DNA of 64,000 nucleotides from Clostridium gelidum (GCF_019977655.1 NZ_AP024849.1:96001-160000), one strand, 5' to 3'. Positions 36,150 through 44,648 are shown, counted from the stretch's first letter. Made by a program: numbers and translations. Notes: generated from the sequence alone by a model not told the origin.

Positions 36150-36366
36150 CATTTAATAAAATTATATTTACATAATTATTAAATGCAAAATTGGAGAAAT
36201 TATTTATATGCATAAGAAATCTAGTCCGTGTATGCCCTGTTTAGCTATTTTACTATGAAAAATAAATTCTTATATAAAATTTGCCTAGAAGTGTATAAAA
36301 TTTCTAGAAATTCAAATAATAATAGTGCAACCAATTAATAGAGTTTCAAAGGAGGTTATATAACCA
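36150..36366 (+). promoter_or_regulatory. spoVT upstream region with a 14-base palindrome
   Basis: AATTTCTAGAAATT (36299-36312) is a perfect palindrome. A related TTTGCCTAGAA lies 20 bases upstream. TGTATA and AATAATA around it loosely resemble a sigma-G promoter, as spoVT has in Bacillus, but the match is weak. No gene is seen here. Confidence 0.25.
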
Positions 36367-36915
36367 ATGAAAGCAACAGGAATTGTTAGAAGAATTGATG
36401 ATCTAGGAAGAGTGGTAATACCAAAAGAAATAAGGAGAACTTTACGAATAAGAGAAGGAGATCCATTAGAGATTTTTACAGATAGAGATGGAGGCGTGAT
36501 TCTAAAGAAATATTCACCAATTGAAGAACTTACTAATTTTTCAAAAGAATATTGCGATAGCTTACAACAAGTTATAGGTCACGTTGTCTTAATCTGTGAC
36601 AAAGATGCATTTGTTTCAGTGAGTGGAGCAACTAAAAAAGAATACGTAGAAAGAAAAGTAAGTAGTGAGTTAGAAAAGATAATGGATTCAAGAAAAACTG
36701 TGTTATTAAATAAATCTAGTAATTCAGTAATACCATTACATAATGATGATGATGAAACAACTTATAACAGTCAAGTCATATCACCAATTATGGCAGAAGG
36801 TGATCAAATTGGTGCAGTAATTATTGTATCAAAAGAAGATGTGGAGCTTGGAGAAGTTGAAACAAAACTAGTTGAAACAGCAGCAGCATTTTTAGGAAAA
36901 CAAATGGAGCAATAA
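36367..36915 (+). CDS. spoVT: Stage V sporulation protein T, AbrB-type regulator
   Basis: SpoVT is a forespore transcription factor that tunes sigma-G-dependent genes. The 182-residue protein has an N-terminal AbrB swapped-hairpin DNA-binding domain (MKATGIVRRIDDLGRVVIPK to about residue 50) and a C-terminal GAF-like domain (about 55-180). The DNA-binding part is nearly invariant in this family. The ribosome site is AAAGGAGGT. It is monocistronic if the hairpin at 36957 terminates transcription. Confidence 0.97.
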   Translation: MKATGIVRRIDDLGRVVIPKEIRRTLRIREGDPLEIFTDRDGGVILKKYSPIEELTNFSKEYCDSLQQVIGHVVLICDKDAFVSVSGATKKEYVERKVSSELEKIMDSRKTVLLNKSSNSVIPLHNDDDETTYNSQVISPIMAEGDQIGAVIIVSKEDVELGEVETKLVETAAAFLGKQMEQ

Positions 36916-36956
36916 TATTTAGTATTTGATCACTATATAAAAATAAAAGGAATAAT

Positions 36957-37010
36957 ACCTCCAAACTTACAATAATAATTAATTAGTAACATGTAAGTTT
37001 GGAGGTGTTT
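36957..37010 (+). terminator. Hairpin/terminator containing the yabM ribosome site
   Basis: A perfect 14-base stem pairs 36957-36970 with 36993-37006, followed by GTTTT. The 3' arm includes GGAGGT, the ribosome site of the next gene, which starts 5 bases later at 37012. It could terminate spoVT transcripts and also hide the ribosome site in read-through RNA. Confidence 0.65.
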
Positions 37011-37011
37011 T

Positions 37012-38547
37012 ATGAATAAGCAATCACTAATAAAAGCAAGTATAATTCTTGGAGCAGCAGGAATATTAACTAGATTTTTAGGTCTGTTTTTTAGATGGCC
37101 ACTAATAATGTTAATAGGCGATGAAGGAATAGGGTATTATCAAATGTCATATCCGCTATATATGTTCTTTATAGCTATGGCTTCAGGAGTACCTGTAGCA
37201 ATCTCTAAGATGATATCAGAAAAAAATGCAACAAATGATATGTATGGAAGTTTTGAAGTAATGAAGGAATCAGCTATTTTAATGACTATTATAGGGACAG
37301 GTACTACATTGGTATTATTCTTTTTTGCAAAACCAATAATAATGTTCTTAAAATGGGATAGCAAAGCCTATTATTCATTAATAGGAATATCCTTTGCACC
37401 AATTGTAATATCTTTCTTAACTATATTTAGAGGTTTTTTTCAAGGTTTGCAGAATATGACCCCATCAGCCATATCACAGATAATAGAACAAATTGGGCGA
37501 GTTATATTTGGAGTAGGACTTGCTATATTCCTATTGCCGAGGGGCATTGAATATTCTGCAGGTGGAGCAGCCTTTGGTGCTACTGCAGGAGCTGCTATTG
37601 GAGGTTTGTATCTATATTCTAAATACAAAAAGATAAGGAAACTCTATAAGGTAAAAAAGATAAAAAGTAATCCTGAAATATTAAATACTATATTAAGAAT
37701 TGCAATACCAATATCATTAGGTACAACCGTTAGTAGCATTATGAATTTAATAGATTCAATATTAGTTCCACAAAAACTATTGGAAGCTGGATTTACAAAC
37801 ACGCAAGCTACTGTACTATATGCACAATTAACGGGTAAAGCATCTGTTATTATAAACATTCCATTAACTCTTTCCATGGCAATTTGCACATCTTTAATTC
37901 CCATTATAGCTGAAATATTTGTACTTAAAAGACAAAAAGAACTTAAAGACAAAATAGATGCTGCTATGAAAATGACAACGGTAATTGCAATTCCTTGTGC
38001 TTTTGGACTCTTCTTTTTAGCTGAACCAGTAATGAAATTCATATTTCCAGGTAGATTTGCGGGTATAGAAATATTAAAATATTTATCTTTAGCCATACCT
38101 TTTATAATAATTACTCAAACGACAACAGCAATATTACAAGGAACGGGAAATTATATAAAACCTGTTCTTAATTTATTAATTGGATGTATAATTAAGGTTG
38201 TATTAACATGGATACTGGTTCCAATGGAGCAATTTAATATATATGGCGCTGTTATAGCAAGTTTTAGTGCTTATGCTGCAGTAAGTATTTTAAATATAAT
38301 AACCATGAAATTTACATTAAGAGTAAAACTTAATTTATATGAAATATTAATAAAACCAGTATATGCATCAACTATTATGATGTTATTTGTATTAATCGGT
38401 TATAATATTATATATAAAAAGACAACAAGTAATGGTATGTCTTGTTTATTATCTATACTTTTAGGTATGATAATATATATGCTATTAATAATTGTATTTA
38501 AAGTGTTTGATGTTGAAGAGATAAAGAGCAGAATTAAAAAGAGGTAA
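37012..38547 (+). CDS. SpoVB/YabM-family polysaccharide flippase (MVF/MOP superfamily)
   Basis: The 511-residue membrane protein has about 14 hydrophobic segments and belongs to the multidrug/oligosaccharidyl-lipid/polysaccharide exporters, close to Bacillus SpoVB and YabM. It is likely to flip a lipid-linked cell-wall or spore-cortex precursor. The N-terminal SLIKASIILGAAGILTRFLG is characteristic of this branch. The gene lies between spoVT and mazG exactly as yabM does in Bacillus. Its ribosome site lies in the 3' arm of a hairpin. Confidence 0.9.
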   Translation: MNKQSLIKASIILGAAGILTRFLGLFFRWPLIMLIGDEGIGYYQMSYPLYMFFIAMASGVPVAISKMISEKNATNDMYGSFEVMKESAILMTIIGTGTTLVLFFFAKPIIMFLKWDSKAYYSLIGISFAPIVISFLTIFRGFFQGLQNMTPSAISQIIEQIGRVIFGVGLAIFLLPRGIEYSAGGAAFGATAGAAIGGLYLYSKYKKIRKLYKVKKIKSNPEILNTILRIAIPISLGTTVSSIMNLIDSILVPQKLLEAGFTNTQATVLYAQLTGKASVIINIPLTLSMAICTSLIPIIAEIFVLKRQKELKDKIDAAMKMTTVIAIPCAFGLFFLAEPVMKFIFPGRFAGIEILKYLSLAIPFIIITQTTTAILQGTGNYIKPVLNLLIGCIIKVVLTWILVPMEQFNIYGAVIASFSAYAAVSILNIITMKFTLRVKLNLYEILIKPVYASTIMMLFVLIGYNIIYKKTTSNGMSCLLSILLGMIIYMLLIIVFKVFDVEEIKSRIKKR

Positions 38548-38566
38548 AGAAGGAGAGAAGAACCTA

Positions 38567-40018
38567 ATGATTAAAATAGTGGGATTAGGACCAGGGGCTA
38601 AGGAAGCATTGACTATAGGAACAATCTGTGAACTTGAAAGCAATAAAAATGTATTTTTAAGGACAGAAAAGCATCCAACAGTAGATTACTTAAAAGAAAA
38701 GAAAATTATATTTGATACTTATGATAATGTTTATGAAAGTATAGGCAGTTTTGATGAGGTATATTTAAACATAGCTAATGACTTGATTAAAAAGCATGAG
38801 AGGCTAGGAGATTTAGTTTATGCAGTGCCTGGTCATCCGTTAGTCGCAGAGAGATCAGTATTTAATTTAATAGAGTTATGCAAAGAAAATAATATAGAAT
38901 ATAAGATAATACCAGCAGTAAGCTTTATTGATGCCATGATTGAGAGTCTTAGAATAGATCCAATAGGAGGATTGAAGGTTATAGACTCCTTTGATATAGG
39001 TAATCAGATTTTAGACAAGAGAATAGGAACTATAGTTACTCAGGTGTATAATCAATTAATAGCATCAGAAGTCAAAATAAAGCTACTAGAGCAATATAAT
39101 GATGAAACACAAATTTATTATGTCAGAGCTGCAGGAATAAAAAATCAAGAAAGCATAAGAATAATACCCTTATTTGAATTAGATATGCAAGAGGATATAG
39201 ATTATTTAACATCTATATACATTCCAAAGGACTTGAAAAATAAAAAGGACTTCAATGACCTTTTAGAGATAATAGAAGTATTAAGAAGTGAAGATGGTTG
39301 TCCGTGGGATAGGGAACAAACTCACAAGTCTATTGAAAAAGCTTTAATAGAAGAAAGTTATGAAGTTATAGATGCAATTGATCAAGAGGATGACAATTCT
39401 TTGATTGAGGAATTGGGAGATGTGCTCCTTCAAGTTGTTTTTCATGCATCTATTGGAAAAGAAGATGGATACTTTGATATAAGTGATATAATTGAAGGAA
39501 TATGCAATAAAATGATAAGCAGACATCCACATGTCTTTAAAAGTTGTAATGAATTAAATTCTTCAGACGAAGTACTTGTAAAATGGGATGAATTAAAGAA
39601 AAAAGAAAAGGGTTATAGTAGTCTTACAGAAGAAATGAAGGGTATAACAAAAGGATTACCAGCACTTTTAAGGGCACATAAAGTTCAAGAGAAGGCAAGA
39701 AAGGTTGGATTTGATTTTGACGATGTAAGTTTTGCTATAAATAAGGTAAAAGAAGAACTTAAAGAAGTAATGGATGTATATAATACAGAAAATATGGAGA
39801 AAATAAAAGAAGAAATTGGAGATTTATTATTTTCATGTGTTAATGTTGCAAGATTTTTAAAAGTAGATGAAGAAATAGCATTAAATTGGACTATAGATAA
39901 GTTTATAAAAAGATTTGATTATATTGAGAGAGTTGCAAAAGAAAAAAGCATTGAATTAACTAATATGAATATAGATGAAATGGATAAGCTTTGGGAAATT
40001 TCAAAAAAATTAGAATAA
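38567..40018 (+). CDS. mazG: Tetrapyrrole methylase-MazG fusion protein (YabN-like NTP pyrophosphohydrolase)
   Basis: This is a two-domain protein of 483 residues. The N-terminal ~220 residues are a SAM-dependent tetrapyrrole-methylase-like domain (IKIVGLGPGAKEALT, VYAVPGHPLVAERS). The C-terminal half (about 225-480) is MazG, with SEDGCPWDREQTHKS, the metal-binding EESYEV-DAI and EELGDVLLQVVFHA motifs, and a second MazG-like repeat (EEIGDLLFSCVNVARF). MazG hydrolyses nucleoside triphosphates and may limit damaged nucleotides. The fusion is the standard form in Firmicutes. Confidence 0.95.
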   Translation: MIKIVGLGPGAKEALTIGTICELESNKNVFLRTEKHPTVDYLKEKKIIFDTYDNVYESIGSFDEVYLNIANDLIKKHERLGDLVYAVPGHPLVAERSVFNLIELCKENNIEYKIIPAVSFIDAMIESLRIDPIGGLKVIDSFDIGNQILDKRIGTIVTQVYNQLIASEVKIKLLEQYNDETQIYYVRAAGIKNQESIRIIPLFELDMQEDIDYLTSIYIPKDLKNKKDFNDLLEIIEVLRSEDGCPWDREQTHKSIEKALIEESYEVIDAIDQEDDNSLIEELGDVLLQVVFHASIGKEDGYFDISDIIEGICNKMISRHPHVFKSCNELNSSDEVLVKWDELKKKEKGYSSLTEEMKGITKGLPALLRAHKVQEKARKVGFDFDDVSFAINKVKEELKEVMDVYNTENMEKIKEEIGDLLFSCVNVARFLKVDEEIALNWTIDKFIKRFDYIERVAKEKSIELTNMNIDEMDKLWEISKKLE

Positions 40019-40237
40019 TATACAATTTAAATAAAGGAATTCCTTAGTTTATGCAGAATAATTATTTATAGGAACTATGTTGTAACGATTTATTTGGATT
40101 ATTTAGTTATATATAGGGAAAGAAAGCGTTTTTCTATAGACGGGTAGCTGAAGAGGTTATATAATAAAGAAGTGCAATTTAGTACATAAAGAAAACAGTT
40201 AGAAAATATATAACTGGATTTTAAGGAGGATGTTATT

Positions 40238-40513
40238 GTGAATAAAGCAGAATTAATAACTAGTATGGCAGAAAAGAGTAAATTAACAAAAAAGGATGCA
40301 GAATTAGCATTAAAAGCTTTGATTGAAAGTGTTGAGGAATCATTAGAAAAAGGTGAAAAAGTTCAATTAGTTGGATTTGGAACTTTCGAAACAAGAGCAA
40401 GAGCAGCTAGAGAAGGAAGAAACCCTAGAACTAAGGAAGTTATAAACATTCCTGCAACAACAGTTCCAGTATTTAAAGCTGGTAAAGAATTCAAAGATAA
40501 AGTAAACAAGTAA
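40238..40513 (+). CDS. hup: DNA-binding protein HU
   Basis: This is the small histone-like nucleoid protein of 91 residues. It has the N-terminal MNKAELITSMAEKSKLTKKDAE helix pair and the beta-arm signature GFGTFETRARAAREGRNPRT (the DNA-contacting arm). The start is a GTG 9 bases after AAGGAGG. It is followed by a GC-rich terminator, although the next genes run in the same direction 70 bases later. HU beside yabN/yabO homologues is a common clostridial arrangement. Confidence 0.97.
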   Translation: MNKAELITSMAEKSKLTKKDAELALKALIESVEESLEKGEKVQLVGFGTFETRARAAREGRNPRTKEVINIPATTVPVFKAGKEFKDKVNK

Positions 40514-40539
40514 TATAACAAAAGTTAGTCAGAGTAAAT

Positions 40540-40567
40540 AAGAACCCGAGTTTTCTCGGGTTCTTTT
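40540..40567 (+). terminator. Intrinsic terminator of hup
   Basis: A perfect AAGAACCCGAG/CTCGGGTTCTT stem with a four-T loop is followed by TTTT. Confidence 0.9.
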
Positions 40568-40583
40568 AATAAAGGAGAAAGGT

Positions 40584-40844
40584 ATGAGATTAGATAAATA
40601 TTTAAAAGTATCTCGTATTATAAAGAGAAGAACTGTAGCTAAAGAGATATGTGAGAGTGGACGTATATTAATAAATGGTAAATTAGCAAAACCTTCTACA
40701 AAGATAAAAGAAGGAGACGTAATCCAAATAACATTTGCTAATAGAATATTAAAAGCAGAGATAATTAATATAGCAGAACATGTAAGAAAAGAAGATGCAA
40801 AAGAAATGTATGTAATTATTGAAGGAGAAGAAGATGTGGAGTAG
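40584..40844 (+). CDS. rqcP: S4-domain RNA-binding protein RqcP (YabO)
   Basis: This 86-residue S4 fold protein (MRLDKYLKVSRIIKRRTVAKE...GRILINGK) corresponds to Bacillus YabO/RqcP. RqcP binds stalled 50S subunits together with RqcH and supports poly-alanine tailing in ribosome-associated quality control. The position between mazG/hup and yabP matches yabO in Bacillus. The ribosome site is AAAGGAGAAAGG. HslR is the related heat-shock paralogue; context favours RqcP. Confidence 0.92.
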   Translation: MRLDKYLKVSRIIKRRTVAKEICESGRILINGKLAKPSTKIKEGDVIQITFANRILKAEIINIAEHVRKEDAKEMYVIIEGEEDVE

Positions 40845-40895
40845 AAACTAATTAAGTTAGTTTATCTACTCTTTCTTTAGTATATGAAAATAGAC

Positions 40896-41129
40896 TTAAG
40901 GCACAATCAAAAAAACAACAAATCCATATGCTAGTATATTTTCCATCGTAGGAAGATCGACTCGCATACGCTCACTGAGTAAGTGATTCACACCAAATCA
41001 TAGATTTGGGTTCACTGCTAACGTCAGCAAAATGTGATAATAGGCCTGCTATGATGGCACTTTACTTCCTTGCCTCATGAAAAATATTCATGGCAGTTTT
41101 GGACTTGTTATTTATTTTCATGTGCCTAA
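40896..41129. repeat. Foldback repeat element, copy 2 (long form with extra interior)
   Basis: This 234-base element has ends matching copy 1 at 18363: TTAAGGCACAATC at the left and GGACTTGTTATTTATTTTC...GTGCCTAA at the right. The interior ATAGGCCTGCTATGA and ATGAAAAATATTCATGGCA are also shared. Relative to copy 1 it carries about 70 additional bases with their own small hairpins (CCAAATCATAGATTTGG, TGCTAACGTCAGCA). It sits inside the yab sporulation cluster, between rqcP and yabP. Confidence 0.7.
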
Positions 41130-41179
41130 TCCATTAAAGATTCAACATTCTAAATTACAATATATAAGCATATATTGTA

Positions 41180-41239
41180 TAAGGCACATTCAAAAAATAA
41201 CAAACCGACATGCTTGACTATTTTATTTTATGTGCTTAA
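41180..41239. repeat. Foldback repeat element, short form
   Basis: TAAGGCACATTCAAAAAATA at the left and TATTTTATTTTATGTGCTTA at the right form a 60-base hairpin-like unit. It lies 50 bases downstream of the long copy and immediately upstream of the yabP ribosome site. Confidence 0.55.
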
Positions 41240-41263
41240 GAAGAATGAATGGAGGAATTTTTA

Positions 41264-41557
41264 ATGGAGAAAAAAGTAGAAAATAAAATAGAAGATAATA
41301 AGTCTAATTTAGCTTTAGAAGATAGAAAAAAGTTAACTTTAAGTGGTGTTATTGAAGTTATAAGTTTTGATGATCAGAAAATAGATTTAACAACTAAGTT
41401 AGGAAATTTAACTATTAAGGGAGAAGAGTTAAAAATGAATAAATTAGATGTACAAAATGGCGATGTTATAATTGCTGGAAGTATTGCATCTATAGTGTAT
41501 AATGGAAAGGTATCAAAAAAGAGCAATGAAAGTATAATAAGTAAAATATTCAAGTAG
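41264..41557 (+). CDS. yabP: Sporulation protein YabP
   Basis: YabP is a small protein made in the mother cell during sporulation and, with YabQ, belongs to the sigma-E regulon in Bacillus. The 97-residue sequence from the ATG at 41264 (7 bases after GGAGGA) has the family pattern KLTLSGVIEVISFDDQKIDLTTKLGNLTIKGEEL. The earlier ATG at 41249 overlaps the ribosome site. It is followed 6 bases later by yabQ. Insertion of two foldback elements just upstream separates it from rqcP. Confidence 0.9.
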   Translation: MEKKVENKIEDNKSNLALEDRKKLTLSGVIEVISFDDQKIDLTTKLGNLTIKGEELKMNKLDVQNGDVIIAGSIASIVYNGKVSKKSNESIISKIFK

Positions 41558-41563
41558 GATAGT

Positions 41564-41956
41564 ATGCCGTTAGAATTAAATATGCAAATTAATCTTGTTA
41601 TATACAGCCTAGTTGGTGGTTTTATAGCAGGAATTTTATTTGATATATATAGAGGAATAAGAGGTATTAACTCTATAAAAATATTGATAATAATAGAAGA
41701 CATATTATTTTGTATACTTATTGCCCTAATTGTATTTACTTTTTTGTTATACACTAATTATGCATTCTTAACTCCCTACGTATATGCTTTTATAATTATT
41801 GCCATTTTATTATATTTTAGATTTATTAGTAAATATTTTTATGTCAGTGAATTGGTAGTATTTAAAATATTTTGCAAGTCAATCCGAGTATTGTTGAAAA
41901 ATGTATGGTATCCATTAAAAATAATTGCCTATAAAATCACCGATAGAAGGAAATAA
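41564..41956 (+). CDS. yabQ: Spore cortex biosynthesis protein YabQ
   Basis: YabQ is an integral membrane protein needed for spore cortex formation in Bacillus. The 130-residue protein has about four hydrophobic segments. The N-terminal stretch VGGFIAGILFDIYRGIRGI carries the family's FDIYRGIR signature. The basic C-terminus ends in DRRK. It is cotranscribed with yabP and located just before divIC, as in Bacillus. Confidence 0.9.
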   Translation: MPLELNMQINLVIYSLVGGFIAGILFDIYRGIRGINSIKILIIIEDILFCILIALIVFTFLLYTNYAFLTPYVYAFIIIAILLYFRFISKYFYVSELVVFKIFCKSIRVLLKNVWYPLKIIAYKITDRRK

Positions 41957-42033
41957 GAAAAAAATTACTTGAATAATAGAAGGATAGTGTTTACAATAGA
42001 CATAAGAGAATTTGTAAAATAGAGGTTCTATAG

Positions 42034-42327
42034 ATGGAAAAAAAGTTAATATTAAAAAAAGTGATAATTGCGGTATGTATTATTTTCTTTGCTTTTAGCT
42101 ATATTAGGCAAAGTATAACTATGAATAGAATTAAAAAAGAAATTGATAATAAGCAATTGCAGCTAGATGAAGTTAAGCAAAAAAATGAGAGACTTCAAGA
42201 TGAAGTTGAGAAAATCAATTCAGACTCATCAGATTATCTTGAGAAATTAGCAAGGGAAAGGCTTGGAATGATTAAGCCTGGAGAAAAAGTTGTTAATGGT
42301 GAGGCAATAGACCAAAATTCTAATTAA
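42034..42327 (+). CDS. divIC: Septum formation initiator DivIC (FtsB/DivIC family)
   Basis: This 97-residue single-pass protein has a membrane segment at about 7-25 (KVIIAVCIIFFAFSYI) followed by a coiled coil (about 30-68, IKKEIDNKQLQLDEVKQKNERLQDEVEKIN). The family C-terminal motif LARERLGMIKPGEK is present. It functions in the divisome with FtsL/DivIB. The place between yabQ and yabR is conserved in Bacillus. Confidence 0.92.
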   Translation: MEKKLILKKVIIAVCIIFFAFSYIRQSITMNRIKKEIDNKQLQLDEVKQKNERLQDEVEKINSDSSDYLEKLARERLGMIKPGEKVVNGEAIDQNSN

Positions 42328-42467
42328 CTTTCATTATATAGAAAAGCTTATAAAACTCTGAATAAAATAATAATTGAATTGATATCTTAAATTAAAGAAC
42401 GTCTGCATAATAGCATTTGTTCTTATAAATTTATATATTTTTAAATTTAAGGAGGAGTCTTTTAAAC

Positions 42468-42881
42468 ATGACCTTAATGGCAGGAAACATAGTAGACGGA
42501 ACAGTGATAAACATCACAAATTTTGGAGCTTTTATTGAAGTTGAGGGCAAAACTGGATTAGTTCATATTTCAGAAGTTGCAGATTCTTATGTAAAAGATA
42601 TTAGAGAACATCTTAAAGAACAAGATAAAGTGAAAGTAAAAGTCATCTCAATTGATGATAATGGGAAAATTAGTCTTTCAATAAAACAAGCAAATGTTCA
42701 AAAAAAATCAGTTAAACCAGCAGAGATTGACTGGAAGCCTACTGAAAAGAGAAAGCCTAGTAGCAATACAGGGAATTTCGAAGATATTATGTCTAAGTTC
42801 TTAAAAGATAGTGAAGAAAGAATGCAAGACGCAAAGAAACACACAGAGTTTAAAGGCAAAGGTGGAAAAAAAGGGCAATAG
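42468..42881 (+). CDS. yabR: S1-domain RNA-binding protein (YabR-like)
   Basis: The 137-residue protein has an N-terminal S1 domain (about 5-72: GNIVDGTVINITNFGAFIEV, GLVHISEVADSYVKD, KVKVISIDDNGKISLSIKQA) and a basic, probably flexible C-terminal tail rich in Lys. The family is uncharacterised, but it resembles the S1 domain of polynucleotide phosphorylase and binds RNA. The ribosome site AAGGAGGAG lies 11 bases before the first ATG; the in-frame ATG at 42477 is an alternative start. Confidence 0.92.
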   Translation: MTLMAGNIVDGTVINITNFGAFIEVEGKTGLVHISEVADSYVKDIREHLKEQDKVKVKVISIDDNGKISLSIKQANVQKKSVKPAEIDWKPTEKRKPSSNTGNFEDIMSKFLKDSEERMQDAKKHTEFKGKGGKKGQ

Positions 42882-42934
42882 TATTTTTAGGTCATAATAT
42901 ATATGTCAATATAAAAACTATTTAGTAAATTAAA

Positions 42935-42992
42935 AATGTAGAATAAATTAATAAATGATATTTTTGTATTGATTTATATTTTATTCTACATT
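42935..42992 (+). terminator. Hairpin after yabR
   Basis: A 13-base perfect stem AATGTAGAATAAA/TTTATTCTACATT with a 32-base AT loop. It probably acts as a terminator or RNA 3' end, although only short T runs follow. 42993-43118 holds no gene. Confidence 0.5.
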
Positions 42993-43118
42993 ATAAATAA
43001 TAGATTAACATATTGAAATTTGCATAATAAAGTTTAAATTAATCTAAAAATAAATACATAAAATTTTCTGCATATTGCTATGAATTTTAAGTAAATAAAA
43101 TTTATAACAATATTTTTG

Positions 43119-43147
43119 TTGACAGTATAAAAGTTATATATTATAAT
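43119..43147 (+). promoter_or_regulatory. Consensus sigma-A promoter of the tRNA array
   Basis: TTGACA (43119-43124), a 17-base spacer and TATAAT (43142-43147) match the consensus exactly. The first tRNA begins 35 bases after the -10. It presumably drives the whole array to the terminator at 44613. Confidence 0.85.
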
Positions 43148-43182
43148 TAGCTTTGTTGTTGACGATTAGTTAATAATAACAT

Positions 43183-43271
43183 GCCGAAGTGGCGGAACTG
43201 GCAGACGCACAGGACTTAAAATCCTGCGGTAGTTAAACACCGTACCGGTTCGATTCCGGTCTTCGGCACCA
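43183..43271 (+). tRNA. tRNA-Leu (UAA)
   Basis: An 89-base class II tRNA with a long variable arm, anticodon TAA in the loop CTTAAAA, TTCGATTC T-loop and encoded CCA. It is the first of four identical copies. Confidence 0.95.
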
Positions 43272-43310
43272 TATATATATTATGTGTATGTATATGATAA
43301 AATATAATAA

Positions 43311-43386
<76 letters not shown>

Positions 43387-43451
43387 ATTAGCTAATTAGG
43401 CAAAGCAATTCATATAAGAAGTGTCATAGGTTATAATCCTATTTTCACTAA
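43387..43451 (+). pseudogene. Decayed tRNA-Met copy 1
   Basis: AGCTAATTAGG..., ATTCATATAAGAAGTGTCATAGG and TCCTATTTTCACTA align to the intact tRNA-Met at 43892, including the anticodon region and the T arm. The acceptor and anticodon stems no longer pair. Confidence 0.7.
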
Positions 43452-43459
43452 AAATATAT

Positions 43460-43540
43460 GCGGAGCTTGCTAGCAAATACAAAAGGTTTAAAATTCTGCG
43501 GTGATTAAACATCGTATCAATTTATTGTAAGTCTTAGACT
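43460..43540 (+). pseudogene. Decayed tRNA-Leu copy 1
   Basis: TTTAAAATTCTGCGGTGATT and AAACATCGTATC align to the anticodon and variable arms of tRNA-Leu; the T arm and acceptor stem are broken and CCA is lost. Confidence 0.7.
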
Positions 43541-43554
43541 TATATATATAATAA

Positions 43555-43630
<76 letters not shown>

Positions 43631-43692
43631 ATGCTAATTAGGTAACGCAGTTCATATAAGAAGTGTCATAGGTTATAATCCTATTTTCACTA
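43631..43692 (+). pseudogene. Decayed tRNA-Met copy 2
   Basis: Shares most of its substitutions with the decayed copy at 43387 (AAGAAGTGTCATAGGTTATA), showing that decay preceded duplication of this unit. Confidence 0.7.
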
Positions 43693-43701
43693 AAAGTATA
43701 T

Positions 43702-43782
43702 GCCGAGCTTACTAGCAAGTACAAAAGATTTGAAATTCTACGGTGATTAAACATCGTATCAATTTATTGTAAATCTTAGGCT
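43702..43782 (+). pseudogene. Decayed tRNA-Leu copy 2
   Basis: Nearly identical to the decayed Leu copy at 43460 with a few further changes (TTGAAATTCTACGG). Confidence 0.7.
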
Positions 43783-43808
43783 AATATATATATGATAAAA
43801 TATAATAA

Positions 43809-43884
<76 letters not shown>

Positions 43885-43891
43885 TTAATAT

Positions 43892-43968
43892 GGCGGAATA
43901 GCTCAGCTGGCTAGAGCACTCGGTTCATACCCGAGGTGTCGTAGGTTCAAGTCCTATTTCCGCTACCA
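43892..43968 (+). tRNA. tRNA-Met (CAU), elongator type
   Basis: A 77-base tRNA with anticodon CAT, fully paired acceptor stem (GGCGGAA/TTCCGCT with a G-T at the end) and CCA encoded. It lacks initiator features. A lysidine-modified tRNA-Ile2 also carries a CAT anticodon gene and cannot be excluded by eye. Confidence 0.88.
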
Positions 43969-43973
43969 TATGT

Positions 43974-44062
43974 GCCGAAGTGGCGGAACTGGCAGACGCA
44001 CAGGACTTAAAATCCTGCGGTAGTTAAACACCGTACCGGTTCGATTCCGGTCTTCGGCACCA
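43974..44062 (+). tRNA. tRNA-Leu (UAA), copy 2
   Basis: Identical to the copy at 43183. Confidence 0.95.
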
Positions 44063-44092
44063 TATATACATGTATGTTATAAAATATAATAA

Positions 44093-44168
<76 letters not shown>

Positions 44169-44175
44169 TTAATAT

Positions 44176-44252
44176 GGCGGAATAGCTCAGCTGGCTAGAG
44201 CACTCGGTTCATACCCGAGGTGTCGTAGGTTCAAGTCCTATTTCCGCTACCA
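44176..44252 (+). tRNA. tRNA-Met (CAU), elongator type, copy 2
   Basis: Identical to the copy at 43892. Confidence 0.88.
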
Positions 44253-44258
44253 ATATGT

Positions 44259-44347
44259 GCCGAAGTGGCGGAACTGGCAGACGCACAGGACTTAAAATCC
44301 TGCGGTAGTTAAACACCGTACCGGTTCGATTCCGGTCTTCGGCACCA
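44259..44347 (+). tRNA. tRNA-Leu (UAA), copy 3
   Basis: Identical to the copy at 43183. Confidence 0.95.
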
Positions 44348-44372
44348 TAATATATATGATAAAATATAATAA

Positions 44373-44448
<76 letters not shown>

Positions 44449-44462
44449 TAAAATATTGTATA

Positions 44463-44515
44463 TATAAGAATATTCGAATTTTATCCGAAGTGTCGTAAAT
44501 TTATAATTCAAATGT
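44463..44515 (+). pseudogene. Decayed tRNA-Met copy 3
   Basis: AATATTCGAATTTTATCCG followed by AAGTGTCGTAAATTTATAA aligns to the anticodon-to-T-arm part of tRNA-Met. Its substitutions differ from the other two decayed copies, so it decayed independently. Confidence 0.6.
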
Positions 44516-44524
44516 AATAAATAT

Positions 44525-44613
44525 GCCGAAGTGGCGGAACTGGCAGACGCACAGGACTTAAAATCCTGCGGTAGTTAAACACCGTACCGGTTCGATTCCG
44601 GTCTTCGGCACCA
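44525..44613 (+). tRNA. tRNA-Leu (UAA), copy 4
   Basis: Identical to the copy at 43183; last gene of the array. Confidence 0.95.
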
Positions 44614-44648
44614 AAAGACTTAAGCAATAGCTTAAGTCTTTTTTTATA
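44613..44648 (+). terminator. Intrinsic terminator of the tRNA array
   Basis: A 13-base perfect stem AAAAGACTTAAGC/GCTTAAGTCTTTT with an AATA loop continues into a T run, starting at the final A of the last CCA. Confidence 0.9.
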
